The notes under the pieces were generated by a model. That model saw nothing but the letters and a program-made list of their open reading frames with translations, had not been told where the DNA came from and did not search any database. Position numbers and translations under genes: made by a program. Positions 52,828-60,098 of a stretch of 64,000 nt of DNA are shown piece after piece; the stretch's first letter is position 1; every line of letters starts with the position of its first letter. This DNA comes from Pirellula sp. SH-Sr6A (GTDB lineage: Bacteria; Planctomycetota; Planctomycetia; Pirellulales; Pirellulaceae): the NCBI RefSeq assembly GCF_001610875.1, contig NZ_CP011272.1, positions 2,771,988-2,835,987 on the forward strand, in the 5' to 3' direction.

Positions 52828-53390
52828 TCTACAACGGCACGGAACGCGAAGAAAGCAAGATGTTTGCGCTTCGGTTTATCCGATGGGTAATCGAATCGGA
52901 GGCGACGGTCGCCCTAGGTCCCGATGCGTTCGCGTTGGTTGTCGCTGTCGTCGCGGCAGAGGATCGCGTAGGGTTTAATCACCCTCCAAACTACTACAAC
53001 GAACAGATAGCCCGACACGCTGGAATAGGCTCTGTTCCGGCGCTGGTCAGGGCTCGCAATCGAGCTGTTGAGGTTGGACTGTTGACCTACGAGCCAGGCG
53101 CGAAGCGTAGGCCGGGGGTCTATTTTGTGTCAGGATTCCCTAACGATTTGTTAGAGAATAACCAAAAATACCCTAACGATTCGTTAGAGAAAGCGGAAGG
53201 AAAGCGAAAGGAATCCGAAAAGAAAGCGCGCCCCTCCCCTCCTGTATTTAAATATAGAAAGAAGAAGGACTCTTCTGGAGCAGCGGAAAGCGCATGCAAT
53301 CGCCAACTGTCGGCCCAAATGTCCCCCGCCGAGCAGTGGGAGGCATTGCGAGCCCGGCGAGCCCAAGCGGCTGCGGAGGCACGCGCATGA
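52824..53390 (+). CDS. Winged-helix replication-initiator-like protein
   Basis: A 188-residue protein. The N-terminal half (about 15-105) resembles the phage replisome-organiser winged helix: MFALRFIRWVIESEATVALG, NEQIARHAGIGSVPALVRARNRAVEVGLLTYEPGAKRRPGVYFVSG. The C-terminal half is charged (Lys/Glu-rich, then Ala/Gln-rich: SPAEQWEALRARRAQAAAEARA). It starts as ATGA overlap with the HTH gene and ends as ATGA overlap with the DnaB-type helicase gene. Together with two palindromic iterons inside its coding sequence (53138-53191) this resembles the lambda O plus helicase-loading arrangement. No other known role is suggested. Confidence 0.7.
   Translation: MIYNGTEREESKMFALRFIRWVIESEATVALGPDAFALVVAVVAAEDRVGFNHPPNYYNEQIARHAGIGSVPALVRARNRAVEVGLLTYEPGAKRRPGVYFVSGFPNDLLENNQKYPNDSLEKAEGKRKESEKKARPSPPVFKYRKKKDSSGAAESACNRQLSAQMSPAEQWEALRARRAQAAAEARA
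53138..53262 (+). other. Candidate replication origin: two palindromic iterons and AT-rich patch
   Basis: Two 21-bp direct repeats, CCCTAACGATTTGTTAGAGAA (53138-53158) and the same with one change (53171-53191), start 33 bases apart, about three helical turns. The core CTAACGA-T-TCGTTAG is a perfect inverted repeat in the second copy. A purine-rich stretch follows (53187-53226), then TGTATTTAAATATAGAA (53244-53260). Iterons, then purine tract and AT-rich patch, inside an initiator gene next to dnaB, is the layout of the lambda origin. Confidence 0.6.
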
Positions 53391-54724
53391 TTGCTCAAGG
53401 CAGTTCGACCGGATCGAAGGAGTTGGCCGTTCAGCGAGACTTGGACCAAGCTCGGGTTGAGTGTGAGAGGGCAATTATCGCTACTGGTTTCCTTCGGGAG
53501 GATCTTTTCCGAAGTGAATGCCTTCCGTTCCTTCGCGCCGATCACTTCGCAGATCCGTACCATCAGAAGATGTTTGCGATCATGGCCGCGATGTGCGGCG
53601 CTGGGATTCCGCTCAAAGCAAATGCGGTTCTAGTTGAACTCAAGTTGCAAAGTGAATTGCCTAGCCAAGACGAGATAGAACGGATCGTTAACAGCTTTGC
53701 GAGCCCCGGCACGGTTGGCTATTTTGTCGAGAGCCTGGTAAAGATCCACAGGCGAGAAACCATTGCGATGGCTGCGGAAGCATTGCTTGGAAACCTATCG
53801 AAGATGGGTACCGATGAGGCTTTGCAACGGTTCAGACTGGCAACCGAACACGCGGAGGGTGTATCGGTCAAGTGCGTCTCGCTTGCTGATGCGGCAAGAA
53901 CTGCTATCGAGATTCATCGCGAAAAGATCCGATCGGGCAAGAGTCCATCGATTAGCACGGGAATCGCTTCACTGGACGACGCAACGGGCGGGTTGTTCCC
54001 GGGTCAGCTTTGGTTGCTGTCGGCGAAGAGCTTCATCGGAAAGACGTACTTTGCAAGTCAGATCGGTTTTCAGATTGCAAGTTCAGGTGAGCCGGTTCTG
54101 TTTTGCTGCATGGAGATGCGGGGCCATGAGCTAGCCGAGCGAGAGTTGAGCCGAAGAACCAACTTTATCCCAGTTCAGTTTGCGAGCAGTGAGTTCGATG
54201 AGACTGAGTTGAGCTACCTGGAAAACTTCGTTTCAAAAAAGTTCGATTCAGTCCCGTATTACCTGCTTTGCAATGGCAATGAAACAGCGGCGACGATCGC
54301 GGGGAAGGCTCGCTACTTGAAGGCGAAACATGGAATCAAGGTTCTCTTCGTCGATCACTTGCAGCGATTCACAGCGGACCCAAAAAGGGAATATCGATTT
54401 CAGTTGAAGGAGTGGACAAAGACCTTCAAGGACTTGGCGGTTGAGTTGGGTATCGCGGTTGTATTGCTGACGCAATTAAAGATAGCAGATGGTAGCAATC
54501 GAGAACCAACAACCGGCGACTATGCCGAGTCAAAGCAGATTTTCGAAGAGGCTGATGTTGCACTTTTGTTGCATCGCAACATGGTTGAGAAAGATAAGTA
54601 CGAAGACGCGATGAAGGTAATCGTCGCAAAGTCTCGAAAGCTGAGTGCCGGAAGCTTCATGCTTGAATTTGACGGAAGGAAGTACATCGACCCGCAACCG
54701 CGATTAGCGAACTGGGAGGGATAG
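53387..54724 (+). CDS. dnaB: DnaB-type replicative helicase
   Basis: A 445-residue DnaB-like helicase that unwinds DNA at the replication fork. The N-terminal DnaB domain (about 15-120) contains RECERAIIATGFL-like helices and HFADPYHQKMFAIMAAM. The RecA-like core (about 185-440) contains ISTGIASLDDATGGLFPGQLWLLSAKSFIGKT (Walker A, with SAKSFIGKT in place of the usual GARPSMGKT), VLFCCMEMRGHELAERELSRRT, KVLFVDHLQRF (Walker B), VVLLTQLKIADG and YAESKQIFEEADVALLLHR. The start at 53387 forms an ATGA overlap with the initiator-like gene; this supports an operon dedicated to replication of the element. Confidence 0.9.
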   Translation: MIAQGSSTGSKELAVQRDLDQARVECERAIIATGFLREDLFRSECLPFLRADHFADPYHQKMFAIMAAMCGAGIPLKANAVLVELKLQSELPSQDEIERIVNSFASPGTVGYFVESLVKIHRRETIAMAAEALLGNLSKMGTDEALQRFRLATEHAEGVSVKCVSLADAARTAIEIHREKIRSGKSPSISTGIASLDDATGGLFPGQLWLLSAKSFIGKTYFASQIGFQIASSGEPVLFCCMEMRGHELAERELSRRTNFIPVQFASSEFDETELSYLENFVSKKFDSVPYYLLCNGNETAATIAGKARYLKAKHGIKVLFVDHLQRFTADPKREYRFQLKEWTKTFKDLAVELGIAVVLLTQLKIADGSNREPTTGDYAESKQIFEEADVALLLHRNMVEKDKYEDAMKVIVAKSRKLSAGSFMLEFDGRKYIDPQPRLANWEG

Positions 54725-54726
54725 CA

Positions 54727-54915
54727 GTGCAATTCCAAATAACAGTCAGGGCTCTGGATTCTGCCCCCGGCGGTCCAGACCCCTTTCAAAGATTGCGATC
54801 GATCTTAAAGCGATTGCTTCGGATGTACGGCTATCGATGCGTGAGCATTCAACAAGTCGATGCACCAAAGAAGTCGGGAGCTGTTTTGGAAAATGAGGAT
54901 GGGAAGCATGAGTAA
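54727..54915 (+). CDS. Small hypothetical protein
   Basis: A 62-residue protein starting at GTG 54727, two bases after the helicase stop. It reads MQFQITVRALDSAPGGPDP, then a basic helix (QRLRSILKRLLRMYGYRCVSIQQVD) and an acidic end. No family is recognised. Overlapping of its 3' end with the next gene and its place in the packed operon support it as real. Confidence 0.6.
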   Translation: MQFQITVRALDSAPGGPDPFQRLRSILKRLLRMYGYRCVSIQQVDAPKKSGAVLENEDGKHE

Positions 54916-55231
54916 CGATGATCTCACGAAGCTCGAAGCGAAATCGAGATCCTTTCGACAAGCGGCCATCGCGATGAAGATCGAGAGGGAGCAGATTATC
55001 GAAGAGGCTTTAGCGGAGGAGGATCTAGGACTCGCGTTGTCGATGTACCGAAGGATTCTCGCCGAGGCCTTGCAGTCGCTCGCCAGCTTTGAGCAGGTAC
55101 ACAAGGCCAAGCGCCTAAGCTTGGCAGGCCCGATGGGTAACCACGAGAGGGCTAGCGAGAGGCTTGCGAAGCAATGCGTTCTCACGATGCGAGCCATTCG
55201 CGAAGCTTATCAAAGCCGGAAAGGTTGCTAG
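54908..55231 (+). CDS. Helical hypothetical protein
   Basis: A 107-residue protein, predicted almost fully helical: LTKLEAKSRSFRQAAIAMKIEREQIIEEALAEEDLGLALSMYRRILAEAL and ERLAKQCVLTMRAIREAYQSRK. The ATG at 54908 overlaps the previous stop. Size and charge pattern resemble small phage proteins, but no function is recognised. Confidence 0.6.
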   Translation: MSNDDLTKLEAKSRSFRQAAIAMKIEREQIIEEALAEEDLGLALSMYRRILAEALQSLASFEQVHKAKRLSLAGPMGNHERASERLAKQCVLTMRAIREAYQSRKGC

Positions 55232-55236
55232 CTCTT

Positions 55237-55656
55237 ATGAAGTTCACCAAAACGCAACTTGTGGACGCGCTGAGGAAGACCAAAGGCGTCTTCGCTGAGA
55301 CCGCCAGGATCTTGAATGTTTCCAGGCAAGCGGTGTCAAAGCGAGTTCACGCGGACCCGAAGTTATTAGCGATCGCTGAGGGGTTCCGAGAAGAGCTGGT
55401 AGACGCTGCGGAAAAGACGCTACGTGAGAAGGTTGAGGCAGGAAGTCTCAAAGCATCGATCTTCACACTAACGACGCTCGGTCGATCGCGTGGTTATGGC
55501 AGGAAGCTTGAAGTCGAAGACAAAACGAAGAACCGGGGAACCATCGTTCTCATTCCTGAAGGCATGACCACAGAAGAAGCAGCCGCGCAGGTTCCACCGG
55601 GTTCGGGCGTGACATTTTACTTCCCAGACGATGGGCGAGAGGATCAAACATGTTGA
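55237..55656 (+). CDS. Terminase-small-subunit-like HTH protein
   Basis: A 139-residue protein with an N-terminal helix-turn-helix (MKFTKTQLVDALRKTKGVFAETARILNVSRQAVSKRV, residues 1-37). Next comes a helical segment KLLAIAEGFREELVDAAEKTLREKVEAGSLKASIFTLTTLGRSRGYGRK, a pattern common in phage small terminase-like or Fis-type proteins, followed by a short beta-rich tail. Small terminases recognise packaging sites on phage DNA. No large terminase gene follows, so the role may have changed. The start at 55237 was chosen over upstream in-frame codons overlapping the previous gene. It overlaps the 59-residue gene. Confidence 0.65.
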   Translation: MKFTKTQLVDALRKTKGVFAETARILNVSRQAVSKRVHADPKLLAIAEGFREELVDAAEKTLREKVEAGSLKASIFTLTTLGRSRGYGRKLEVEDKTKNRGTIVLIPEGMTTEEAAAQVPPGSGVTFYFPDDGREDQTC

Positions 55657-55829
55657 GCAGTTTCATAAATGGATCACTTGTGGGCCTTGGAATATCCGCC
55701 GGGTTCTTTGTCGGGTGCTTGTTCTTTACGGCGTTCGCCAATGTGCTCGCTGAACGGATTCGAAAGAGCAAGAGGCGCAAGGTAAGCGAGAAGATCGAAG
55801 ACTTGATTAAAGGGAAGGTTTTCCATTGA
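55650..55829 (+). CDS. 59-residue single-span membrane protein
   Basis: A very short gene (ATG 55650, TGA 55827-55829). The product has one membrane segment (SLVGLGISAGFFVGCLFFTAFANVLA, about 9-34), then a basic stretch (ERIRKSKRRKVSEK) and a short helix. It overlaps its upstream neighbour by 7 bases and its downstream neighbour by 4, which supports translation. A holin or a membrane anchor is possible; no endolysin is seen nearby, so holin is only a guess. Confidence 0.65.
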   Translation: MLSSFINGSLVGLGISAGFFVGCLFFTAFANVLAERIRKSKRRKVSEKIEDLIKGKVFH

Positions 55830-56998
55830 ACCAGATCATTCAAAAGCCACGATTGCCCAAGGTGAGGGGCGAGGTTTCAAAGGTGTTGACGGGTACCTAT
55901 GTCGCCCCGCCTCCCTTTCGAACCATCCGCGATCTTCCCCCATTCGATTTTCAAGCGATCCAAGCGATGTTGATGGATCCAGAAGTCAGGCTATGCCTGA
56001 AGATGCGAGCCGCTCCCATCAGTTCGATGGAGTTCGCGTACCGTGCCTACGATATGAATGGAAAGCAATTATGGAAGCCAGGCGTAGAGCATCGCAATCC
56101 TGTCATTGCCGATTGGTTACTCCGACAGTTCGAGACGATTTGGAGGAGCTACTTACCCGGGATCCTCACTTCGCAAATCTGGGGGTGGGCTGCGGGTGAG
56201 GTTCGACTGCGGTTGAGCGATGCGAACCTTATCGAAATCGAAGAGCTTCTCCCGAGGCACGCGATGGATTGTCGACTCATGGAAATCAAATCGACCGGGA
56301 CGCCTTGGGGTATTCGCGTGAGTGGAGTTGAAGGTGGAGCCGTCCCGATCCCGTTTCCTTATTGCTACTTCGTTAGATTCCGACCCGAGGACGGCGAAAA
56401 GTATTCGAACTCCATCCTTCGTGGGGCGTTTTGCCCGTGGACGGAAAAGTGGTTACGAGGTGGGGCCCTCGATACCCGGCGATTGTTCATGCACAAAGAC
56501 GCCTACGGGGGTAGGAGGGTCTTTTATCCTGAAGGGCAAGTATTCATCGACGGGCAAGAAAACCCGATCCCCGCCCGTGATGTTGCTATGCAGATCGCGG
56601 AACAATGCGTAAATGGCGGAGTGATAACCGCGCCCTCAACCGTCGATGAAAACGGAAAGCCTTTATGGAAGATCGAAGAGGCTTCGTTCCCGAGCAACGC
56701 GGACCATATCCTGCAATATCCAAAAGACCTCGACGCGGAGATTCGGCGCGGGCTCGAAATACCAGATGGCGCAATCAGTAACGACGGAGCGGGCGCATGG
56801 GAGGGAAAGTCCATCCCGCTTTCAGCGTTCTATGCGGGCCTCGATCTATGGGTAACCCAGATCCTAGCGGACCTGAGGCGCACGGTTGATGCGATAGCGG
56901 TTCTGAACTGGGGACGGATCCCCGAATACGAGATACGCCACAAACCGCTAGCGCTGCAGGCGATGGAAACACAGGGGGCGAAACGTCATGGGGCGTGA
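55826..56998 (+). CDS. Phage portal-like protein (DUF935-like)
   Basis: A 390-residue protein starting at TTG 55826 with GGGAAGG 7 bases ahead, overlapping the previous stop as TTGA. It resembles Mu gp29-type portal proteins. Visible parts are IQAMLMDPEVRLCLKMRAAPI (about 49-69) near the N-terminus, YSNSILRGAFCPWTEKWLRGG (about 193-213) before a crown-like region, and EIRRGLEIPDGAIS (about 307-320) followed by LDLWVTQILADLRRTVDAIAVLNWG (about 340-364). Portals form the dodecameric ring through which DNA enters a capsid. Assignment is by overall pattern. No capsid or large terminase gene is visible, so a satellite or repurposed role should be considered. Confidence 0.65.
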   Translation: MNQIIQKPRLPKVRGEVSKVLTGTYVAPPPFRTIRDLPPFDFQAIQAMLMDPEVRLCLKMRAAPISSMEFAYRAYDMNGKQLWKPGVEHRNPVIADWLLRQFETIWRSYLPGILTSQIWGWAAGEVRLRLSDANLIEIEELLPRHAMDCRLMEIKSTGTPWGIRVSGVEGGAVPIPFPYCYFVRFRPEDGEKYSNSILRGAFCPWTEKWLRGGALDTRRLFMHKDAYGGRRVFYPEGQVFIDGQENPIPARDVAMQIAEQCVNGGVITAPSTVDENGKPLWKIEEASFPSNADHILQYPKDLDAEIRRGLEIPDGAISNDGAGAWEGKSIPLSAFYAGLDLWVTQILADLRRTVDAIAVLNWGRIPEYEIRHKPLALQAMETQGAKRHGA

Positions 56999-57032
56999 GC
57001 CAAAGGCTTATTTACCAACCAAGGGGGAAACG

Positions 57033-57857
57033 ATGGCTAAGAACTTTGAACAACAAGCAGCACCGGAGCAAGTTATGGGCAATGAAGAGGGAATGATTAT
57101 TATCGAAAGGCCAATCAGCACTGTCAAAATGGACATGCGAAAGATTCAGGCGAGGGCACTACCTGACGATAAGGGACTCGTGGTCGACATTTCTATGAAG
57201 ATCAAGGGGGAAGGGAAGAACGATTACGACGCTAGGTCGCAAGCTAGGGAAGAAATCACTCAATCAGACGAGTTTCAAGCTTATATGAATCTAAAAGAAG
57301 TTTGCGAACGGCTTCTGGTTAAACACGATCAAGCAAGGCAGCGAGAAAACGACATCGAGTTACAAATCATAGCGACACAACGAAGCGGGGAGGACTCCGT
57401 CGAATTGATAGAGTCGAAGATTTCCGAGCTTGTTGCCGCCAAGGTCGCTGTTGGTACCGAAGCGCGGATTGCTTGGGACGAGTTGGTTGTCGCTCGAAAC
57501 GCTTTTGATGAAGTTCGCAATCGTTTATTGATGAAGGCGGACAACATCGCAAGCAAAACTCGCTTGCGAGTCGCAAAGACGATCAAAAAAGACGCGGAGG
57601 ATCTTCTCGAAGAGATTCGACAAGTCGTCGGAGATCAGCTTCTCAAGCTCGCGCAGTGCAACCACGCTCTATATCGAAATAGCGTTGGGACGCTGGATAG
57701 CAAGATGATTCTTCAGACATTCGGGGTTCAAACGGACATCCATCAGCGAGCTTTTAGTACGCAACTGACCGGTGGTGTACAAACGCCCCCGTCAAATAGC
57801 GGCGTCAACTACTTCGTGGGCCACCAAATGGTTTTCGATCGTTCGAACACCAACTAG
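57033..57857 (+). CDS. Coiled-coil protein of the element
   Basis: A 274-residue protein. The ATG at 57033 follows AAGGGGG 5 bases upstream; an ATG at 56988 overlapping the portal stop is also possible. After a beta-rich first part (IIERPISTVKMDMRKIQARAL, DKGLVVDISMKIKGEGKNDYDARSQ) comes a long charged coiled coil (about 85-215: NLKEVCERLLVKHDQARQRENDIELQ ... KTIKKDAEDLLEEIRQVVGDQLL), then a polar tail. Its place after a portal gene would fit a scaffold or head-completion role, but no family is recognised. Confidence 0.6.
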   Translation: MAKNFEQQAAPEQVMGNEEGMIIIERPISTVKMDMRKIQARALPDDKGLVVDISMKIKGEGKNDYDARSQAREEITQSDEFQAYMNLKEVCERLLVKHDQARQRENDIELQIIATQRSGEDSVELIESKISELVAAKVAVGTEARIAWDELVVARNAFDEVRNRLLMKADNIASKTRLRVAKTIKKDAEDLLEEIRQVVGDQLLKLAQCNHALYRNSVGTLDSKMILQTFGVQTDIHQRAFSTQLTGGVQTPPSNSGVNYFVGHQMVFDRSNTN

Positions 57858-57886
57858 GCCCAAGAGCACCGCAAAAGGGCGTCAGC

Positions 57887-58567
57887 ATGAAAACCGCAAT
57901 CGGATACTGTCGAGTCTCAACAGAGGACCAAGCAAGCGAAGGCGTAAGCCTGGAGGCCCAACGGGCCAAGATCGCGGCTTGGTGCTTGGCGAACGATGTG
58001 GAGCTACTCGACATCCAAACCGATGCGGGCCTTAGCGGTGGTCGATCCGATAACCGGCCAGGCCTTCAAGCTGCAATCGATCGCGCATGCAAAACGAAGG
58101 CCGTCTTGGTGGTCTATTCGCTCTCCCGTCTTGCCCGATCGACTCGGGACACCATCGACATTGGGGAGCGATTGGACAAAGCCGGAGCCGATTTGGTGAG
58201 CCTATCCGAGAAGATCGACACCACCACAGCGGCGGGAAAGATGATCTTTCGGATGCTCGCTGTTCTCGCTGAATTTGAACGCGATCAAGTCAGCGAGCGC
58301 ACGAAGTTCGCACTCGCCCACAAACGGGCCAAGTCTCAACGGGTGGGAGCGATTCCCTACGGTTTCGATCTCGCCCCCGATGGCGAAACGCTTCTCCCCA
58401 ACGAGCGGGAGCAAGAAACCATCGAAGTAATTCACGAGCTGAGGCGGCGCGGTATGTCGCTGAGGGCGATTGCCGAAGCACTTACCAACGACCAACGCAC
58501 ACCGAAGAAGGGAGCCCCACAGTGGACCCACACCACCATTGCCCGCATAGTGGCGAGAACCGCTTAG
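57887..58567 (+). CDS. Serine recombinase (resolvase family)
   Basis: A 226-residue serine recombinase. The catalytic N-terminal domain (about 1-145) starts IGYCRVSTEDQASEGVSLEAQRAKI with nucleophile Ser11, contains LVVYSLSRLARSTRDTI and ends in FRMLAVLAEFERDQVSERT. A short C-terminal region with a helix-turn-helix-like segment (RRRGMSLRAIAEALTNDQ) follows. The length is close to resolvases and invertases rather than large serine integrases. It could resolve multimers of the element or invert a segment. It separates the portal-side genes from the tape-measure-like gene, and a second, tyrosine-type recombinase lies at the right end. Confidence 0.88.
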   Translation: MKTAIGYCRVSTEDQASEGVSLEAQRAKIAAWCLANDVELLDIQTDAGLSGGRSDNRPGLQAAIDRACKTKAVLVVYSLSRLARSTRDTIDIGERLDKAGADLVSLSEKIDTTTAAGKMIFRMLAVLAEFERDQVSERTKFALAHKRAKSQRVGAIPYGFDLAPDGETLLPNEREQETIEVIHELRRRGMSLRAIAEALTNDQRTPKKGAPQWTHTTIARIVARTA

Positions 58568-58713
58568 CGTATCTCTCCGATGACGAGCTTATCGAACGAC
58601 TCCGCAGGGAAGCGAAGTTTGAAACCATACGGGCCAAGCAAACCTTGGCAGGATACTTGAAGGCGAGGGAACGCCAGGAACAACGACACAAAGGGAAAGG
58701 GCTCGGACAATGA
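58522..58713 (+). CDS. Small hypothetical protein
   Basis: A 63-residue protein from a GTG at 58522 inside the end of the recombinase gene. The part after the recombinase stop (NRLAYLSDDELIERLRREAKFETIRAKQTLAGYL, then basic) is helical and looks coding. Its stop overlaps the following gene as ATGA. No family is recognised; the start is uncertain. Confidence 0.5.
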   Translation: MDPHHHCPHSGENRLAYLSDDELIERLRREAKFETIRAKQTLAGYLKARERQEQRHKGKGLGQ

Positions 58714-60086
58714 GCGAAGCAGGAATAACAATCAGGCTGGTCGATGCGACCGAAGCGGAACAGGCCGCATTCAATCAACCGCCCCCGAACTTCAATGAGC
58801 CGAGCGCGAGCCCATCGAGTCCATCGAGCCCAACAGCAACGGATTCACCTTCAACAAGCTCGCCAACGACAGCAAGCCCAACGACTGCGGGCGGATCACC
58901 GATACCACCCGGCCAGGAAACCAACGCCCTTCGTGATTCGATCATGGCCTTGGTGGATCGGTTCGCCCCCGATGCGTTCCGCGATCCGATCGAGCGGCTT
59001 ATCAATGCCCTCACTCTCCGAGGTAACGACCGAGGGACACAGCAGGCTGATACAACGATTGCCCCGCCGATCTCGACCGAACAGGCTCGGAACATTGCCC
59101 CAGTTTCCCAGGTGCTACCGACACCGGCCCGAGAAGAACCACAACCAACAACAGCAGCGCCCCCAACAGCATTTCAAAGAGGACTTGCGAGGGCTCGGGG
59201 AGCAGCGGAGCGGATTATCCGAAGAGTGCCCGGAGGATCTCGAGCGCTCGAGGTAGCTTCCCGGGCCAGTCGATTCACACAGCGAGCCGTGAGAGCTGCG
59301 GGGAGAACTCGCGTTGGTCGAAGCATCGGGCGAGCAGCTTCATCGATCGCATCGAGGGTATCGCCGAGGTTCGCACAGGCAGTAGCGGCCCGAGGTGTTG
59401 CAGCAGCGGCAGCGAGCGCAACAGGTGCAGCGGCGACCGGAGCGGGAACGGCGGCCGCAGGTGGAGCAGCAGCAGCAGGAGCGGCGATTGTTCCAGCCGT
59501 TGGCGCAGTGGTCGCAGCATTTGCAGTAGCAGGGCTCGCCGTGAAGACATTCGCGGACACGTTGGGCAATGAGGCCGACCGACTTGAGGAATATTCGGGG
59601 GCGATTATGAATGCCCGTCTTCGAGATCAAGTCAACACCGAAATGAACATGAGAGATAGAGCTGGTCGCATTGGAGACTCTCTCGCAAGCTTCGAGGAAG
59701 CGAAGTCAAACATCAACAACGAGATGCAACAGATTTGGACTGAGATTCTTGAATACTTAGTTACATTCGAGCCCATGCTCTCAACAATGACCAACTACGC
59801 AGCCCTAGGGCTCGCCGAGAGGCGAGAAACGGTCGCTGTTGAGGACTCGGAACAGAAGCGAATTGCAATGGTGCAAGCGCTCGCTAACAACAATCCAGCC
59901 GACGACAAAGCGGCCATTAGTGCGTTCGTTGCTTCTCAAAACAAGATCAACGACATCATGGATAGGCAGAGGAAGATCCTCGACGCGATCGAGGGCAAAG
60001 CAACGAAATCAAACGATCTAAGCATTCTCGATGCAGTTATGGCGATCGAGTTGGATACTAAAGGCCGAGTCATCAAGAAAAAGTAA
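58710..60086 (+). CDS. Low-complexity, tape-measure-like or membrane-active element protein
   Basis: A 458-residue protein in three parts. The first is Ser/Pro/Thr-rich (about 22-70: PSASPSSPSSPTATDSPSTSS). The second is basic with Arg repeats (about 155-230: GLARARGAAERIIRRVPGGSRAL), ending in an Ala/Gly-rich hydrophobic stretch (about 230-285) that could span a membrane. The third is charged and helical (about 290-458: NEADRLEEYSGAIMNARLRDQVNTEMNMRDRAG). Tail tape measures and internal virion ejection proteins show such mixes, but at this length and with no tail genes nearby the role is uncertain. The ATGA overlap shows translation is coupled to the small gene before it. Confidence 0.6.
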   Translation: MSEAGITIRLVDATEAEQAAFNQPPPNFNEPSASPSSPSSPTATDSPSTSSPTTASPTTAGGSPIPPGQETNALRDSIMALVDRFAPDAFRDPIERLINALTLRGNDRGTQQADTTIAPPISTEQARNIAPVSQVLPTPAREEPQPTTAAPPTAFQRGLARARGAAERIIRRVPGGSRALEVASRASRFTQRAVRAAGRTRVGRSIGRAASSIASRVSPRFAQAVAARGVAAAAASATGAAATGAGTAAAGGAAAAGAAIVPAVGAVVAAFAVAGLAVKTFADTLGNEADRLEEYSGAIMNARLRDQVNTEMNMRDRAGRIGDSLASFEEAKSNINNEMQQIWTEILEYLVTFEPMLSTMTNYAALGLAERRETVAVEDSEQKRIAMVQALANNNPADDKAAISAFVASQNKINDIMDRQRKILDAIEGKATKSNDLSILDAVMAIELDTKGRVIKKK

Positions 60087-60098
60087 GGATCTTCAAAG

